Below, piece by piece: positions 36,114 through 45,912 of a stretch of 64,000 bases of DNA; positions within the stretch are counted from its first letter, which is position 1; the number at the start of each line of letters is the position of its first letter. Position numbers and translations under genes: made by a program. Under the pieces are notes generated by a model that searched no databases, was not told the DNA's origin, and saw only the letters and a list, made by a program, of their open reading frames with translations. The DNA comes from [Borrelia] tanukii (GTDB lineage: Bacteria > Spirochaetota > Spirochaetia > Borreliales > Borreliaceae): contig NZ_CP124038.1 in the NCBI RefSeq assembly GCF_030436345.1, positions 434,001-498,000 on the forward strand. Direction: 5' to 3'.

Positions 36114-37362
36114 AATATGTTCTTCCTTTCTCAGATTTTAATTCATTTCTATACTTGTTTACTGTTCTTCTAGAAATAGAGATTCCTTTGGATTTCAGTA
36201 TAGCAGAAATCGCTTCATCTGACATCTTTTTATTTACTTCTAGCAACTTTTTTACTGTTATTTTAATGCTTAATTTTGAAAATTCATTTGTTTTTGCTCC
36301 ACCAACAGAGCTAAAGAGATCTTTGATTAATACTGTACCCCATTCGCATTTTAAATATTTATTTTTTATTGCTCTTGATATTGTTGATTTTGATACACCT
36401 ATTTTTTCTGACAAAATGCCCAAGTTCATTGGCCTTAAGCTTTTAAAACCTCTTCTTAGAAATTCTTTTTGGAGTGTATATATAGCTATTCCTATTTTTG
36501 CAAGTATTTCGTCTCTATAGCGTAACGATTCGATTAACCATTTTGCTTTTTTTTGTTTTTGAGGATTTTCAGCTGTTTTTTTAAGTTCTTTTTTAAAGAT
36601 GTTAACTTCTTTGATTTTAATTTCAAATTTGTTATTGTGGTTTATTATTAATATATCTGGGTCAACATAGAAATTGGTGTCGTCTGGGTCTTTAAATTCG
36701 AGTGTTGGGTTGGGGTTAAGTTTTTGCCTGATAATTTCTAAAGCTGTGTTAAATTCTTTACTTCTTATTTTAAGTTCTTCTTTTAACTTTTCTTGAGTTT
36801 TTTCAAGAAGTTCTGCTTTTTCAAGAATTTTAATAATATTACTTTCTAATTTATGATGCTTTGCTTGCAAAATTAACGATTCTATTATATTAGGGACACA
36901 AATTCCAATTGGATCAAATTTCTGAATAAGTTCAATTATTTTTTTTACTTTTTCTTTTTTTCCCTTTTCAAAAAGATCGTATGGGTTTATTATGTGAAAA
37001 CCTTTGTTGTTTAGATTATTTATTAATATTTCACCTATTTTAAGCTCATCTTCAGTTATTCTTTGAATTCTTAATTGTAGCAACAGGTGTTCTTTTAAAG
37101 AAGTATTTGTTTGTGTTTTTTCAAGAGCTATGTCGTGTTGATTTTTTATTATATCATTTTCTTTGTAAAAATTTTTTTTAAACTTATATGTTTTCAATGT
37201 TTCAAAAAATATTTTATTTGAGTCTATTTCTAGGCATTCGTTATTTTCACTTTCTTCTAATATAAGCTGTATCAGTTCTTTTTTATTAAGGCTCAATATT
37301 TTCATTGTTTGTATTTGAATTGAGTTTAAATTTTGAGATAATTTTAGTTTTTGTTTAATCAT
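36103..37362 (-). CDS. rpoN: RNA polymerase sigma-54 factor RpoN
   Basis: 419-residue sigma-54, which in Lyme Borrelia works with Rrp2 to switch on rpoS and tick-to-mammal transmission genes. Region I is LSQNLNSIQIQTMKILSLNKKELIQLI. The core-binding region follows, the helix-turn-helix is LSEKIGVSKSTISRAI, and the RpoN box is ISRRTVNKYRNELK near the end. The length is shorter than E. coli's 477, mostly in the acidic region II. It lies in an operon with two upstream ChrA genes, with hpf overlapping its 3' end. Confidence 0.95.
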   Translation of the reverse strand: MIKQKLKLSQNLNSIQIQTMKILSLNKKELIQLILEESENNECLEIDSNKIFFETLKTYKFKKNFYKENDIIKNQHDIALEKTQTNTSLKEHLLLQLRIQRITEDELKIGEILINNLNNKGFHIINPYDLFEKGKKEKVKKIIELIQKFDPIGICVPNIIESLILQAKHHKLESNIIKILEKAELLEKTQEKLKEELKIRSKEFNTALEIIRQKLNPNPTLEFKDPDDTNFYVDPDILIINHNNKFEIKIKEVNIFKKELKKTAENPQKQKKAKWLIESLRYRDEILAKIGIAIYTLQKEFLRRGFKSLRPMNLGILSEKIGVSKSTISRAIKNKYLKCEWGTVLIKDLFSSVGGAKTNEFSKLSIKITVKKLLEVNKKMSDEAISAILKSKGISISRRTVNKYRNELKSEKGRTYYGT

Positions 37363-37364
37363 AT

Positions 37365-37898
37365 TTATATTAATGTATAAAAAAATCCGCTAAGTATAAT
37401 TATTAATGCTGGGCTTATTTTATTATAAAAAAATAAAATAAAAAAATTAATTCCTGCAATAGTCAAGGTTTTTAAAAATTCTGTTTTGTCGTTTTCTATC
37501 TTTAAATATGTGTTTTCGATCAAAATGATTATTGTAATTATCCACAGTGCAACAATAATAGGGTTTAGCTTTTCTAGACAATAATTTAAAAAATTGATTT
37601 TGTGTAGGATTAGAAGTAACATTACCATTATTATTATTGGAGCTGTTATTAATGCTACGGTAGCAATTATTGCTCCTGAGATTCCTGCGGTTTTCATTCC
37701 AACGTATGTTGCTATGTTTGTGGCAATAGGTCCTGGGGTTATTCTTGATATTGTAATCATATTGACAAATTCTTCTTTTGTTATCCACTGTTTATTATTG
37801 ATTATTTCATTGTTTATTATTGCTGCAATTCCATTGCCGCCTCCAAAATTTAATAATCCGATTTTTAAAAATGTAATGAATAAATTTATTAAAATCAA
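37365..37898 (-). CDS. ChrA-type transporter, second half-protein
   Basis: 177-residue membrane protein of the chromate transporter (CHR) family, short single-domain form. Motif LKIGLLNFGGGNGIAAIINNEI with WITKEEFVNMITISRITPGPIATNIATYVGMK is diagnostic. About five membrane helices. It overlaps the preceding ChrA gene by 4 bases and ends 2 bases before rpoN. Such pairs act as heterodimers in Bacillus. The true substrate in this host is unknown; chromate efflux is unlikely to be its main role. Confidence 0.85.
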   Translation of the reverse strand: MILINLFITFLKIGLLNFGGGNGIAAIINNEIINNKQWITKEEFVNMITISRITPGPIATNIATYVGMKTAGISGAIIATVALITAPIIIMVMLLLILHKINFLNYCLEKLNPIIVALWIITIIILIENTYLKIENDKTEFLKTLTIAGINFFILFFYNKISPALIIILSGFFYTLI

Positions 37899-38500
37899 AC
37901 GATGTCCTTTTTCTGTTTAGTTAATATTTTTTTTATTGTTATATATTTTAATGTGTATATTAAAAAGAAGATTATCAATATATATGATATTCTTATTTTT
38001 AATTTAAAAATTGCAAAAATTACAAGAAAACATATTGTCCATTTTGTTACAGAATTATTCAACATTTTTTTTGAAAATTTTAAAACAACCGTTAACATTA
38101 TAATAATTGAAGAGATTTTTGCACCTTCAAGAAATTTTTCAACATGTATGTTGTTTGGTACTAATTTTAGATAAAGGAAAACCATTATTATTGCAATCAT
38201 GGAAGGTAAAATACCGGCAATAACAAGTAAAAGTGCACATGGGAAACCCCCAAATTTTCTTCCTATTAAAAATACAAAATTAATCGCTGTAACTCCAGGA
38301 ATAACATTTGATGTTGCTAGTATTTTGTTAAAATCGCTCTCAGATATTATTTTTCTTTTTTTAACAAATATTTTTTTAAGCTCAGATATAATTATTAATC
38401 CTCCGCCGATTGTAAGTGTTGTTGTTTTAAAGACAAGTAAAAACAAGCTCAGAATTTCATATATTTTTTTTTGTTTCTTTTTATTCATTTGTTTTGTCAA
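37895..38500 (-). CDS. ChrA-type transporter, first half-protein
   Basis: 201-residue membrane protein of the CHR family, first of the pair: FKTTTLTIGGGLIIISELKKIFV, then ILATSNVIPGVTAINFVFLIGRKFGGFPCALL. It carries an extra Lys-rich N-terminus and C-terminal tail compared with its partner. It is the first gene of the minus-strand rpoN operon, with a 209-base gap to mscS, so the operon promoter probably lies at 38501-38700. Confidence 0.83.
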   Translation of the reverse strand: MTKQMNKKKQKKIYEILSLFLLVFKTTTLTIGGGLIIISELKKIFVKKRKIISESDFNKILATSNVIPGVTAINFVFLIGRKFGGFPCALLLVIAGILPSMIAIIMVFLYLKLVPNNIHVEKFLEGAKISSIIIMLTVVLKFSKKMLNNSVTKWTICFLVIFAIFKLKIRISYILIIFFLIYTLKYITIKKILTKQKKDIV

Positions 38501-38709
38501 ATTTAGTAAAAACCTTTGGTAAACATTCTACCACAAATATTTGTTGTAATGTGTATTTTATTATTGAAAAGCGGTGATGAAAACATGCTTTATTATGGCT
38601 TTAAAACATTGATCTATTGTTTTTCCTAGAGGTTTTTATTGGAAAGGTTTGTTTGGTTTTTATGCTATAATTCAATTAATTTATGTGAAGCTTAGAAGGA
38701 AATTTTAGT

Positions 38710-39552
38710 TTGTTTAAGGAGCTTTTTATATTTCAAGATTATTTTAATCATATTTTTGAGGGTGTGGTAGGTTATGGCTTAAAGGTTTCGATTGCTGTAG
38801 CGCTATGGTATTTTTTAAAGTTAATAGTTAATAAAATGGGTAAAATCTTATTCAAGACTTTGGAAAAGTCTAAAATAGAGGAAAAATTAGAAGTTACAGT
38901 TTTTAACTTTTTAAAATCTTTTTTCAAAATATTAACAGATTTTGTTATTGTTTTAATAATATTGCCATATCTTGGAGTACCTATAACATCTATTATTGCT
39001 GTATTTGGATCATTAGGTCTTGCTATTGGGTTTGCTGCTCAGGGTATTTTATCTAATTTTGTTAGCGGAATTATTGTTTTAAATTCTAAGTTTTTTAAGT
39101 GTGGAGATCACATTAAATGTGAAGATGTTGAAGGTTTGGTTGAGAATATTCAAATTTTTTTTACTACACTTAAAACATTTGACGAAGAAATTATTAAAAT
39201 TCCAAACAGTAAGCTTACATCCAATTCTGTTGTTAATTTTTCGGCAAATCCCAGAAGAAGAGTTGTGTTTTCTTTTCAAGTTCCCCATGATACGAATATT
39301 GGTTTATTAAAAGATAAAATAGAGGATTTAGCAATTTTCAATAATAAGAAATTTAATGTTGAGGCTTGTTCTCCTACTCTTATTGTAAAAAAATACACTC
39401 CTTGTTATATAGTTGTGCAGGTTCGATTTTTTGTTAATACAGAGGTTTTTTGGGATTTTCAATATTTTATTGGTGAAGTTATTAAAAATGTTTTATTGGA
39501 TATGAAAATTAAGTTTCCAATATGTTTTATACCTTTTGAAAAGCTATATTAA
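38710..39552 (+). CDS. Small-conductance mechanosensitive channel (MscS family)
   Basis: 280-residue MscS homologue that releases solutes on osmotic downshock, useful for moves between tick and host. Three N-terminal membrane segments are followed by the pore helix AVFGSLGLAIGFAAQGILSN, with its Gly/Ala pattern, and FVSGIIVL. The soluble beta domain has FKCGDHIKC and IKIPNSKLTSNSVVNFS. The start is TTG after AGAAGGA. Its stop TAA overlaps the stop of the convergent glycosyltransferase gene. Confidence 0.92.
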   Translation: MFKELFIFQDYFNHIFEGVVGYGLKVSIAVALWYFLKLIVNKMGKILFKTLEKSKIEEKLEVTVFNFLKSFFKILTDFVIVLIILPYLGVPITSIIAVFGSLGLAIGFAAQGILSNFVSGIIVLNSKFFKCGDHIKCEDVEGLVENIQIFFTTLKTFDEEIIKIPNSKLTSNSVVNFSANPRRRVVFSFQVPHDTNIGLLKDKIEDLAIFNNKKFNVEACSPTLIVKKYTPCYIVVQVRFFVNTEVFWDFQYFIGEVIKNVLLDMKIKFPICFIPFEKLY

Positions 39553-40697
39553 TGATTTTTTCTTGCAATAATTTCTGAGTAATAATTTTCAATTTTTTTT
39601 GTAAAAAAATGACTTGAAAATTTAGTAGAGTATTTTTTTGCATTTTGTTTAAATGTTTTTAGTATTTCATCATCTTTTATTACTTTTTCTATGTATCGAG
39701 ATAAGTTTTCGCACTTTTTTATTAAAAATCCGTTTATTCCTTCTTTTATTACGTCTTTATATATATGATCATTTATTAAAATAGCGGGTATTCCAGCGGT
39801 TAATGCTTCTATTACTGTCATTGGATATACTTCGCTTTTTGATAGACTGGTGAAAATATCAGAAATTTTGTAGTAGTAGCATATTTCTTCCCAAGGAATT
39901 GTTCCTATTAGCAATATTTGTTTTTCAAGTCCATGTTTGATGCTAAAATTTTTTATTTCCTTTTCTTCGCTTCCTTTGCCAATAATGATAAGTTTATAAT
40001 TTTTATTTTGTATTAAAAGGTCTTTTAAATGTATTACTAATGAATCTATGTTTTTTTCTTTATTTATTCTTCCAACAAATATGATTATTTTGTCTGTTTG
40101 CTTTATATTGTGCTTTTTCAAAATTTCATCTTTTTTTTCTTTGCTTAAAGTTTTTATGAAAAGTTTTCTATCAACTCCATTTGGAATTATTTTATAGTTA
40201 GCATTATTTGAAAGGTGGAAATATCTCTCTTTTGCTTTGCTTGATGGGTAAATAAAATATTTTATTTTATTATAATGTTTTTTTATCATTTTATCTGGTT
40301 TAATAAAATGTTTAAAAATTCCTAGGTAATGCAAATAATAATCCCACATTGTATGGCTTGTGTGAACTATTGGTATGTTTTGTTTTAATGCAATTTGTTT
40401 TCCAATTTTTCCCATAGAAAACTCGGAGTGAGTATGAATGATGTCTGGTTTATAGCTTTGTATTATTTTAGATATTTTTCTTTTGTTGGGAAAAGCTATT
40501 ACAGCATCAAGTTTTTTATTTATTTGAATGGATAAACATCTGTAAACATTTTTTTCCTTTAAAGATTTTTTGGATTTTGGACAAAATATATAAACTTCAT
40601 AACCATTTTTTTCAAATCCTTCTTTAATTTGCTTTATTGATGTTGCTACTCCATTTTTTTCTGGGATATATGTATCTGTAAATATTGCAACTTTCAT
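39549..40697 (-). CDS. Glycolipid glycosyltransferase (GT4; probable monogalactosyl-diacylglycerol synthase)
   Basis: 382-residue GT4 glycosyltransferase with two Rossmann domains. N-terminal FTDTYIPEKNGVATSIKQI is shared with bacterial diacylglycerol glucosyl/galactosyltransferases. The C-terminal nucleotide site has FVGRINKEKNID and the EX7E motif EVYPMTVIEALTAGIPAI. The Lyme Borrelia enzyme of this family makes monogalactosyl-diacylglycerol, a main membrane glycolipid, and this gene's place next to mscS and holA matches. The protein is basic and membrane-associated in family members. Confidence 0.82.
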   Translation of the reverse strand: MKVAIFTDTYIPEKNGVATSIKQIKEGFEKNGYEVYIFCPKSKKSLKEKNVYRCLSIQINKKLDAVIAFPNKRKISKIIQSYKPDIIHTHSEFSMGKIGKQIALKQNIPIVHTSHTMWDYYLHYLGIFKHFIKPDKMIKKHYNKIKYFIYPSSKAKERYFHLSNNANYKIIPNGVDRKLFIKTLSKEKKDEILKKHNIKQTDKIIIFVGRINKEKNIDSLVIHLKDLLIQNKNYKLIIIGKGSEEKEIKNFSIKHGLEKQILLIGTIPWEEICYYYKISDIFTSLSKSEVYPMTVIEALTAGIPAILINDHIYKDVIKEGINGFLIKKCENLSRYIEKVIKDDEILKTFKQNAKKYSTKFSSHFFTKKIENYYSEIIARKNH

Positions 40698-40753
40698 ATT
40701 CTCCTCCTAGCTTAAGTATAATATATTTAGCACTTGGATTATAATTTACTTTG

Positions 40754-41743
40754 ATGCAAGTGGTTTATTTATTGTTGGGTAGTGAGCAAGGGTTAAAAGA
40801 AGCTTATTTAAAAGAACTGTTAATTAAGATGGATGCTTTTAAATCAGAAGTTTCAGTTACTAAAATTTTTTTGTCAGAACTCTCAGTTGTGGAATTTGCT
40901 GATAAGTTGTTTTCCAATTCTTTTTTTTCAAAAAAAGAAATTTTTATTGTTTATGAGTATGAACTTTTAAAAGCAGGAAAAGATTTAGAATTAGTATGTA
41001 ATGCAATTTTAAAGTCTATCAATAAAACTGTTATTTTTGTTTCTAGTAGTAATACATGTAACATTGATTTTAAGAATAAGCTCAAGTTTATAAAAAAAGT
41101 TTTTTATGAAATTTCTGATGATGATAAATTTACATTTGTAAAAAGAAATTTTTTTAATCTTAATATTAAAATTACAGATTCTGCAATAAACTTAATGCTT
41201 TTAATGCTAAATTCAGATACTAAAATTTTGAAATTTTATATAGATTCTTTTGCGCTTTTTGCTAAGAATAACACCATTGATGAGGAAGATATAACTTCTT
41301 GGATTAGTTTTGTTCGTTTTGAAAACACTTTTTCTTTATTTAATTCAATTTTAAAAAAAGATATGGCTCATTCTTTAATAAAGATTAAGTCTATTTTGGA
41401 TCAAGGAGAAGATTTGCTTAGTATTTTAATGAGTCTTATTTGGCAATTTAAAAGATTATTAAAGGTGCAGATGGATTATAGTATGTATGGAAGTTTACAG
41501 AGTGCATTGAATAAAAATAAAATCTTTTTTTCATTAAATAAAATTTATAGAGTAGGGGTTAAAAATTATTCGATTGCAGAAATAAAAATTGTTTTGAAAA
41601 TTTTATATAGGTTTGATTTATATTTAAGGATTTATTCTAAAAATGTTCATCAAAATTTGTCATATTTTTTAATATTTTCAATCTTAAATCTTAATAATAA
41701 TTTTTCAATTCGTTGTTCTACAGAATCAAAATTTAATTTTTAA
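40754..41743 (+). CDS. holA: DNA polymerase III delta subunit
   Basis: 329-residue clamp-loader delta subunit, AAA+-like but lacking a working Walker A. It opens with VVYLLLGSEQGLKEAYLKELL, followed by FSNSFFSKKEIFIVYEYELLK. The C-terminal collar has LLSILMSLIWQFKRLLKVQMDY, typical of DUF1887-like delta families. Start: ATG at 40754 is preferred over the TTG three bases before. It runs 3 bases before the lipoprotein gene, and works with dnaX at 48825. Confidence 0.85.
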   Translation: MQVVYLLLGSEQGLKEAYLKELLIKMDAFKSEVSVTKIFLSELSVVEFADKLFSNSFFSKKEIFIVYEYELLKAGKDLELVCNAILKSINKTVIFVSSSNTCNIDFKNKLKFIKKVFYEISDDDKFTFVKRNFFNLNIKITDSAINLMLLMLNSDTKILKFYIDSFALFAKNNTIDEEDITSWISFVRFENTFSLFNSILKKDMAHSLIKIKSILDQGEDLLSILMSLIWQFKRLLKVQMDYSMYGSLQSALNKNKIFFSLNKIYRVGVKNYSIAEIKIVLKILYRFDLYLRIYSKNVHQNLSYFLIFSILNLNNNFSIRCSTESKFNF

Positions 41744-41746
41744 ATT

Positions 41747-42382
41747 ATGAAACAAAAATTAAGTTGGATTGTGTTATTTTGTTGTTTATCTTGTAGCTCT
41801 GAATCTAGATTGGCGGAAATTGTTTTAATAAACTTTTTTGATTCTATTAAAAATTTACAAAGCAGTCCCGAAATATTTTTTGGTTATTTGAATATTCCAA
41901 GCGATGATGACCTGAGGGCAAAAATTTATGGATTAAAATCTCAGGCCAAGGATGATTTTATTTTTTATCCTTTATTTTTTAATAATCTAAGATATGAAAT
42001 AATAGGTAAAAAAAATATTTCCAAAGGCTTTGAATTTGAAGTTATTATTAAAAATATTAACTTTCAAAACGGGATAGAAAAGTTTTTGGCTAAACTAAAT
42101 AAAATTGAAGGAAGATCTTCAAAGATTAAAAATTTAGAAAAAAAAGAGCGTAAAAAAATATTTGACAATTTAATAAATGAAGTTATTGAAGATTTAGATG
42201 ATTTTGATTACACCGAGATTGTTCATTTTTTTAAAGTAGTTAAGAGTTCTTCTGAAGGTTATAAAATAGAGCTTTCAGGGGATGTTTTGAATATGCAAGT
42301 TAGAAACAAGCTTATTAATGATCTTTTTTTGGTTTTGTCGCCTGGAATTTCAAATAGTGTTTTTATTTTAAAAAAATATTAA
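41747..42382 (+). CDS. Putative lipoprotein of unknown function
   Basis: 211 residues. Signal sequence with a hydrophobic stretch 6-15 and a lipobox ending CLSC, so Cys16 would be lipidated; the neighbouring Cys12 and Cys13 are unusual. The mature part is mixed alpha/beta with Lys-rich stretches (KKERKKIF) and no family I recognise. It follows holA by 3 bases and is probably co-transcribed with it. Its location in inner or outer membrane cannot be judged from sequence. Confidence 0.7.
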   Translation: MKQKLSWIVLFCCLSCSSESRLAEIVLINFFDSIKNLQSSPEIFFGYLNIPSDDDLRAKIYGLKSQAKDDFIFYPLFFNNLRYEIIGKKNISKGFEFEVIIKNINFQNGIEKFLAKLNKIEGRSSKIKNLEKKERKKIFDNLINEVIEDLDDFDYTEIVHFFKVVKSSSEGYKIELSGDVLNMQVRNKLINDLFLVLSPGISNSVFILKKY

Positions 42383-42461
42383 TAAATAATAATCTGGCTT
42401 AAAATTTTGTAATTTTATCGTTGATTTATAAGTTATGTAAAATTTTAATTGAATTTAAAAT

Positions 42462-44273
42462 TTATTTATTGTGATTATAGTTTTTTATTGAGTTTTCTTT
42501 TATTGCAAATTCTTTTATTCTTTTTGCAAGTTGAATATTTACTTTTATTTTTTCTGAAATTTCATGTTCACTTAAAGGGAGTATATCCTTATAAGTTCCA
42601 ATTGATTTTAATATTTTTTTGGCCGTTTTTTCTCCAATTCCATGTATTTTTGTATACAATAGGGTTATTTTTTCTCTTCTTTTTTTGTTAAATCCGTTAG
42701 CTTTTCTGTGTGCCTCATCTCTTACATTTTGCAGTATCCTAAGAGCAGGATGTCCTTGAGGCAGATTTATTCCTTTTTTGTTGTTTGTTAAGAATATTGT
42801 TTCATGTTTTTTTGCCAACGAACAGATTTTAACTTTGTTTTCTATTTTTAATCCTTTTAAGATAGAAAAAGCAGCATTTAATTGTCCTTTCCCTCCGTCA
42901 ATTAAAATTAAATTTGGTAGTTCTAAGTTTTTATTGATTATTTCTGAATACCTTCTTGAGATTACTTCCTTTATTGCCTTAAAGTCGTCAATTTCTCCTT
43001 TTAATAGCGAATTTAGCTTGTAAAGCTTGTATTTTTCTTTAAAGGGAATTCCCATTTTAAAAGTAACCATAGAAGCTACTGTTTCTTGACCTTTAAGATG
43101 AGCAATATCAAATCCTTCAATTGTTTTGGGAAGTTTGTCCATTTCTAGAAAAATTTTCAAACTTTCAAGTGCTTTGTTGCTTTTATTTTCATATTCTCTT
43201 AAAGATAATTCAGCATTAGATATAGCCATTTCCATTATTTTTGAAATTTCTTCTGTTTCTTTGTAAATAATTTCTGTTTTTGTATTTTTAATTTCATTTA
43301 TTAGTTTTTCAGCATTTTTAGTGTCAATATCTTTGAGAAAAATATGAATTTTGTCGGGCACTATCATATTAATAGATGTGTAATATTGAATTAAAAATTG
43401 TAAAATCAACTCATTTTGTTTACATATGCTCTCATCGAAATTTGCATCTCTTTCAACTAATTTCCCATTTCTGTATTTTAACACTATTATTGTATTTACA
43501 TTTTCTCCTGGGTGAACATGCACATAGTCTATGTTTAAATTATTGGTTTTTGTAATGATTTGGATTTGATTAATTTCTATTAAGGAACTTTTAGTTTCTT
43601 TCAATTTAATAGCAGTTTCAAAATCTTCTTTTTGTATGGCAAGTTTTAATTTCATTTCAACTTGGCTTAATATTTCGGATATATTCCCGCTTAGTATGGA
43701 TTTTGCCTTATCTAGTTCTTTTTGATATTCTTTTTCAAGATTTTCCTTGTAGCATACTCCAAGGCACTGTCCCATGTGGTAATATAGACAAGGAGCATTG
43801 GATTTTTTTTTACACTTTCTAATTTTAAATGTTTTGTTAATAAAATTTAGCACTTGATCTAGTTTTTTTACATTAGTAAATGGTCCAAAATATTCGCTTT
43901 GGTCATTAATTATTTTTCTAGTTTTAAAAATCCTTGGATATTTTTCATGAGTTATTCTTACCATGGGATAACCTTTTCCGTCTTTTAATTTTACATTGTA
44001 ATCAGGTTTGTAGGTTTTGATTAGATTGCATTCTAGAAGTAATGCTTCGTATTCACTGTTTGTTGTAATAACTTCTATTGATTTTACATTTTTCATTAGT
44101 ATTTTGATTTTGTGACTATTTTTTTCTAAAAAATAACTTTTTATTCTTGATCTTAGATTTTTTGCTTTTCCAACATAGAGTATTTTTTTGTCTTCATTTA
44201 GCATTTTGTAGCAACCGCTTGTAGTTGGTAATTGCATTGCTTTTTCGAATAAACTTGTGAGATTCTCTTTCAT
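42462..44273 (-). CDS. uvrC: Excinuclease ABC subunit C
   Basis: 603-residue nuclease of nucleotide-excision repair, which cuts both sides of a lesion after UvrAB. The GIY-YIG domain is [20 protein letters not shown] (residues 20-39). A Cys cluster [20 protein letters not shown] follows (a likely metal site), then the UVR motif [15 protein letters not shown]. The RNase H-like nuclease has [14 protein letters not shown], and helix-hairpin-helix motifs lie at the C-terminus ([16 protein letters not shown]). It converges with the lipoprotein gene. Confidence 0.96.
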   Translation of the reverse strand: MKENLTSLFEKAMQLPTTSGCYKMLNEDKKILYVGKAKNLRSRIKSYFLEKNSHKIKILMKNVKSIEVITTNSEYEALLLECNLIKTYKPDYNVKLKDGKGYPMVRITHEKYPRIFKTRKIINDQSEYFGPFTNVKKLDQVLNFINKTFKIRKCKKKSNAPCLYYHMGQCLGVCYKENLEKEYQKELDKAKSILSGNISEILSQVEMKLKLAIQKEDFETAIKLKETKSSLIEINQIQIITKTNNLNIDYVHVHPGENVNTIIVLKYRNGKLVERDANFDESICKQNELILQFLIQYYTSINMIVPDKIHIFLKDIDTKNAEKLINEIKNTKTEIIYKETEEISKIMEMAISNAELSLREYENKSNKALESLKIFLEMDKLPKTIEGFDIAHLKGQETVASMVTFKMGIPFKEKYKLYKLNSLLKGEIDDFKAIKEVISRRYSEIINKNLELPNLILIDGGKGQLNAAFSILKGLKIENKVKICSLAKKHETIFLTNNKKGINLPQGHPALRILQNVRDEAHRKANGFNKKRREKITLLYTKIHGIGEKTAKKILKSIGTYKDILPLSEHEISEKIKVNIQLAKRIKEFAIKENSIKNYNHNK

Positions 44274-44394
44274 AATGTCAGGCAGTTTTTAGATTTTAAA
44301 AATCATCTTGTGATATAATATTGTATCATAAGACAGTTTGTTTTATGTTCTGAGGTATTTAAAAATATGAATAATAACAAGTAAAAGGTCAAAA

Positions 44395-45912
44395 ATGAGA
44401 TTAATTTTAATGCTCTTGCTATTTTTTTTGTGCTTTTCTATTCTTTTATCTCAAGAATTGAAGTTAATACTTGATTCAAAAAAAAATTTTAAATTTATTC
44501 AAGATTCTAGCAATATTACTTTTGAGCGGGATATGCGAGGTTTGCTTGGTATTTATTTGGATAGATATAAAACTGTTTTAGATTTAAATAATATTGATTT
44601 GCGCCTAGAAATAGGAAGGGATAACAAATTAAAAGACACATCTTCAAACTATTTAGTTAGTTCAGAAAGCTTGAGAGTTTCAAATGAATTTCGTAATGTC
44701 TCTAACGGCTCTTTAATTTTTTATTCAAATCAAAATCCTGTTAAGTTTAAGCCATTGACAAAGAAAGCTTTCTTTTCCTCGGGCAATACTGTTTCTGATT
44801 TTACTATTAAGTTTTGGGTATATCGAACAACCTCTGTTACAGGGGAAATTATTTTTAGTTGGGATGGCTATAAAAATATTAATAATTTATGGGTAGATCA
44901 GTCTATTAGATTAGAAAGTGATGAGGGAAATTTTGTTTGGGTTTTAAACAATGTTTTTTTAAAAGATAATAAAAACCCTATCAAAATTAGAATGAAAAGT
45001 AATGATGATTTTATTCCGAAAAAATGGCATTTACATACTTTAAGATATAGGCAAAGAGATGGAATACTTGAATATTTGATAGATTCTAAACCTCAGGCAA
45101 TAGAATATATAACAAATGACAAGAAGGAAGGATCAGGATATTTATTAAGTATTGGAAACTTTATTGATTTTACCTTGGGAACTTATTTTACTGGTGCAGT
45201 TGAGAATTTGGAAATACATAAAAGTTTTGAAGAGGTTAGTAATGCTTTTTTTTCAAAGAATATGGGATACATTATTACAGAGCCTATTAAGCTTTCTAAA
45301 TATTATTCTCAAGTATTGTCCTTTGATGTTGATTCTAATGTTCCTAAGGATACAGAGATTGTTTATTACTACAGATTAGATAATAAGGTATTTTATGATA
45401 CAGATAGCTATGGGAATATTAAAAAAAATTTAACTGGCGCGTGGATTCATTTTGATCCTAAAAAAGATTTTCCAGATTCAAAGATATCAAAATATATTCA
45501 AATAAAAGTTGAATTTTATCCTAGTGGGGATTCTGTAAGCAGTCCTTCTCTTTATAGTATGTCGATTACTTATGTTCCCGAAGCAGCTCCATTTCCTCCT
45601 GTGATAACAAAAGTTATTCCAGGCTCTAGAGAAGTTTTTATTGAGTGGATTCCTGTTGTTAATAGTAGCGTTGAAGGATATTATATTTATATTGGCGTTG
45701 CCTCTGGTAATTATCATGGAAAAACTAGTGGTGTTTTAACTTCTCCTATTGATGTTGGAAATCAAACTTCTTTTAAGATTACAGGATTAGAAGATGGAAG
45801 ACTTTATTATATTAGTATTGCTGCTTACAATTTAGATAAAAGCGTTAATAAGACTTCTTTTTCAAAGGAAATTTCTGTAAGGCCTATGGAGATTTTTAAA
45901 AAATATGAATAA
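44395..45912 (+). CDS. Secreted protein with LamG-like and fibronectin type III-like domains
   Basis: 505 residues with a cleavable signal peptide (hydrophobic 2-18, cleavage near SQE). The middle (about 120-300) has features of a concanavalin/LamG-like sandwich: DFTIKFWVYRTTSVTGEIIF, WHLHTLRYRQRDGILEYLID and FTLGTYFTGAVENLEIHKS. The C-terminus (about 400-497) is a fibronectin type III fold: PPVITKVIPGSREVFIEWIP, YYIYIG and LEDGRLYYISIAAYN. Probably periplasmic or surface-facing. No lipobox. It overlaps the TPR gene by 8 bases. Confidence 0.75.
   Translation: MRLILMLLLFFLCFSILLSQELKLILDSKKNFKFIQDSSNITFERDMRGLLGIYLDRYKTVLDLNNIDLRLEIGRDNKLKDTSSNYLVSSESLRVSNEFRNVSNGSLIFYSNQNPVKFKPLTKKAFFSSGNTVSDFTIKFWVYRTTSVTGEIIFSWDGYKNINNLWVDQSIRLESDEGNFVWVLNNVFLKDNKNPIKIRMKSNDDFIPKKWHLHTLRYRQRDGILEYLIDSKPQAIEYITNDKKEGSGYLLSIGNFIDFTLGTYFTGAVENLEIHKSFEEVSNAFFSKNMGYIITEPIKLSKYYSQVLSFDVDSNVPKDTEIVYYYRLDNKVFYDTDSYGNIKKNLTGAWIHFDPKKDFPDSKISKYIQIKVEFYPSGDSVSSPSLYSMSITYVPEAAPFPPVITKVIPGSREVFIEWIPVVNSSVEGYYIYIGVASGNYHGKTSGVLTSPIDVGNQTSFKITGLEDGRLYYISIAAYNLDKSVNKTSFSKEISVRPMEIFKKYE

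Noticed and set aside
36155-36520. 121-codon plus-strand frame
   Set aside because: Antisense of the rpoN DNA-binding region.
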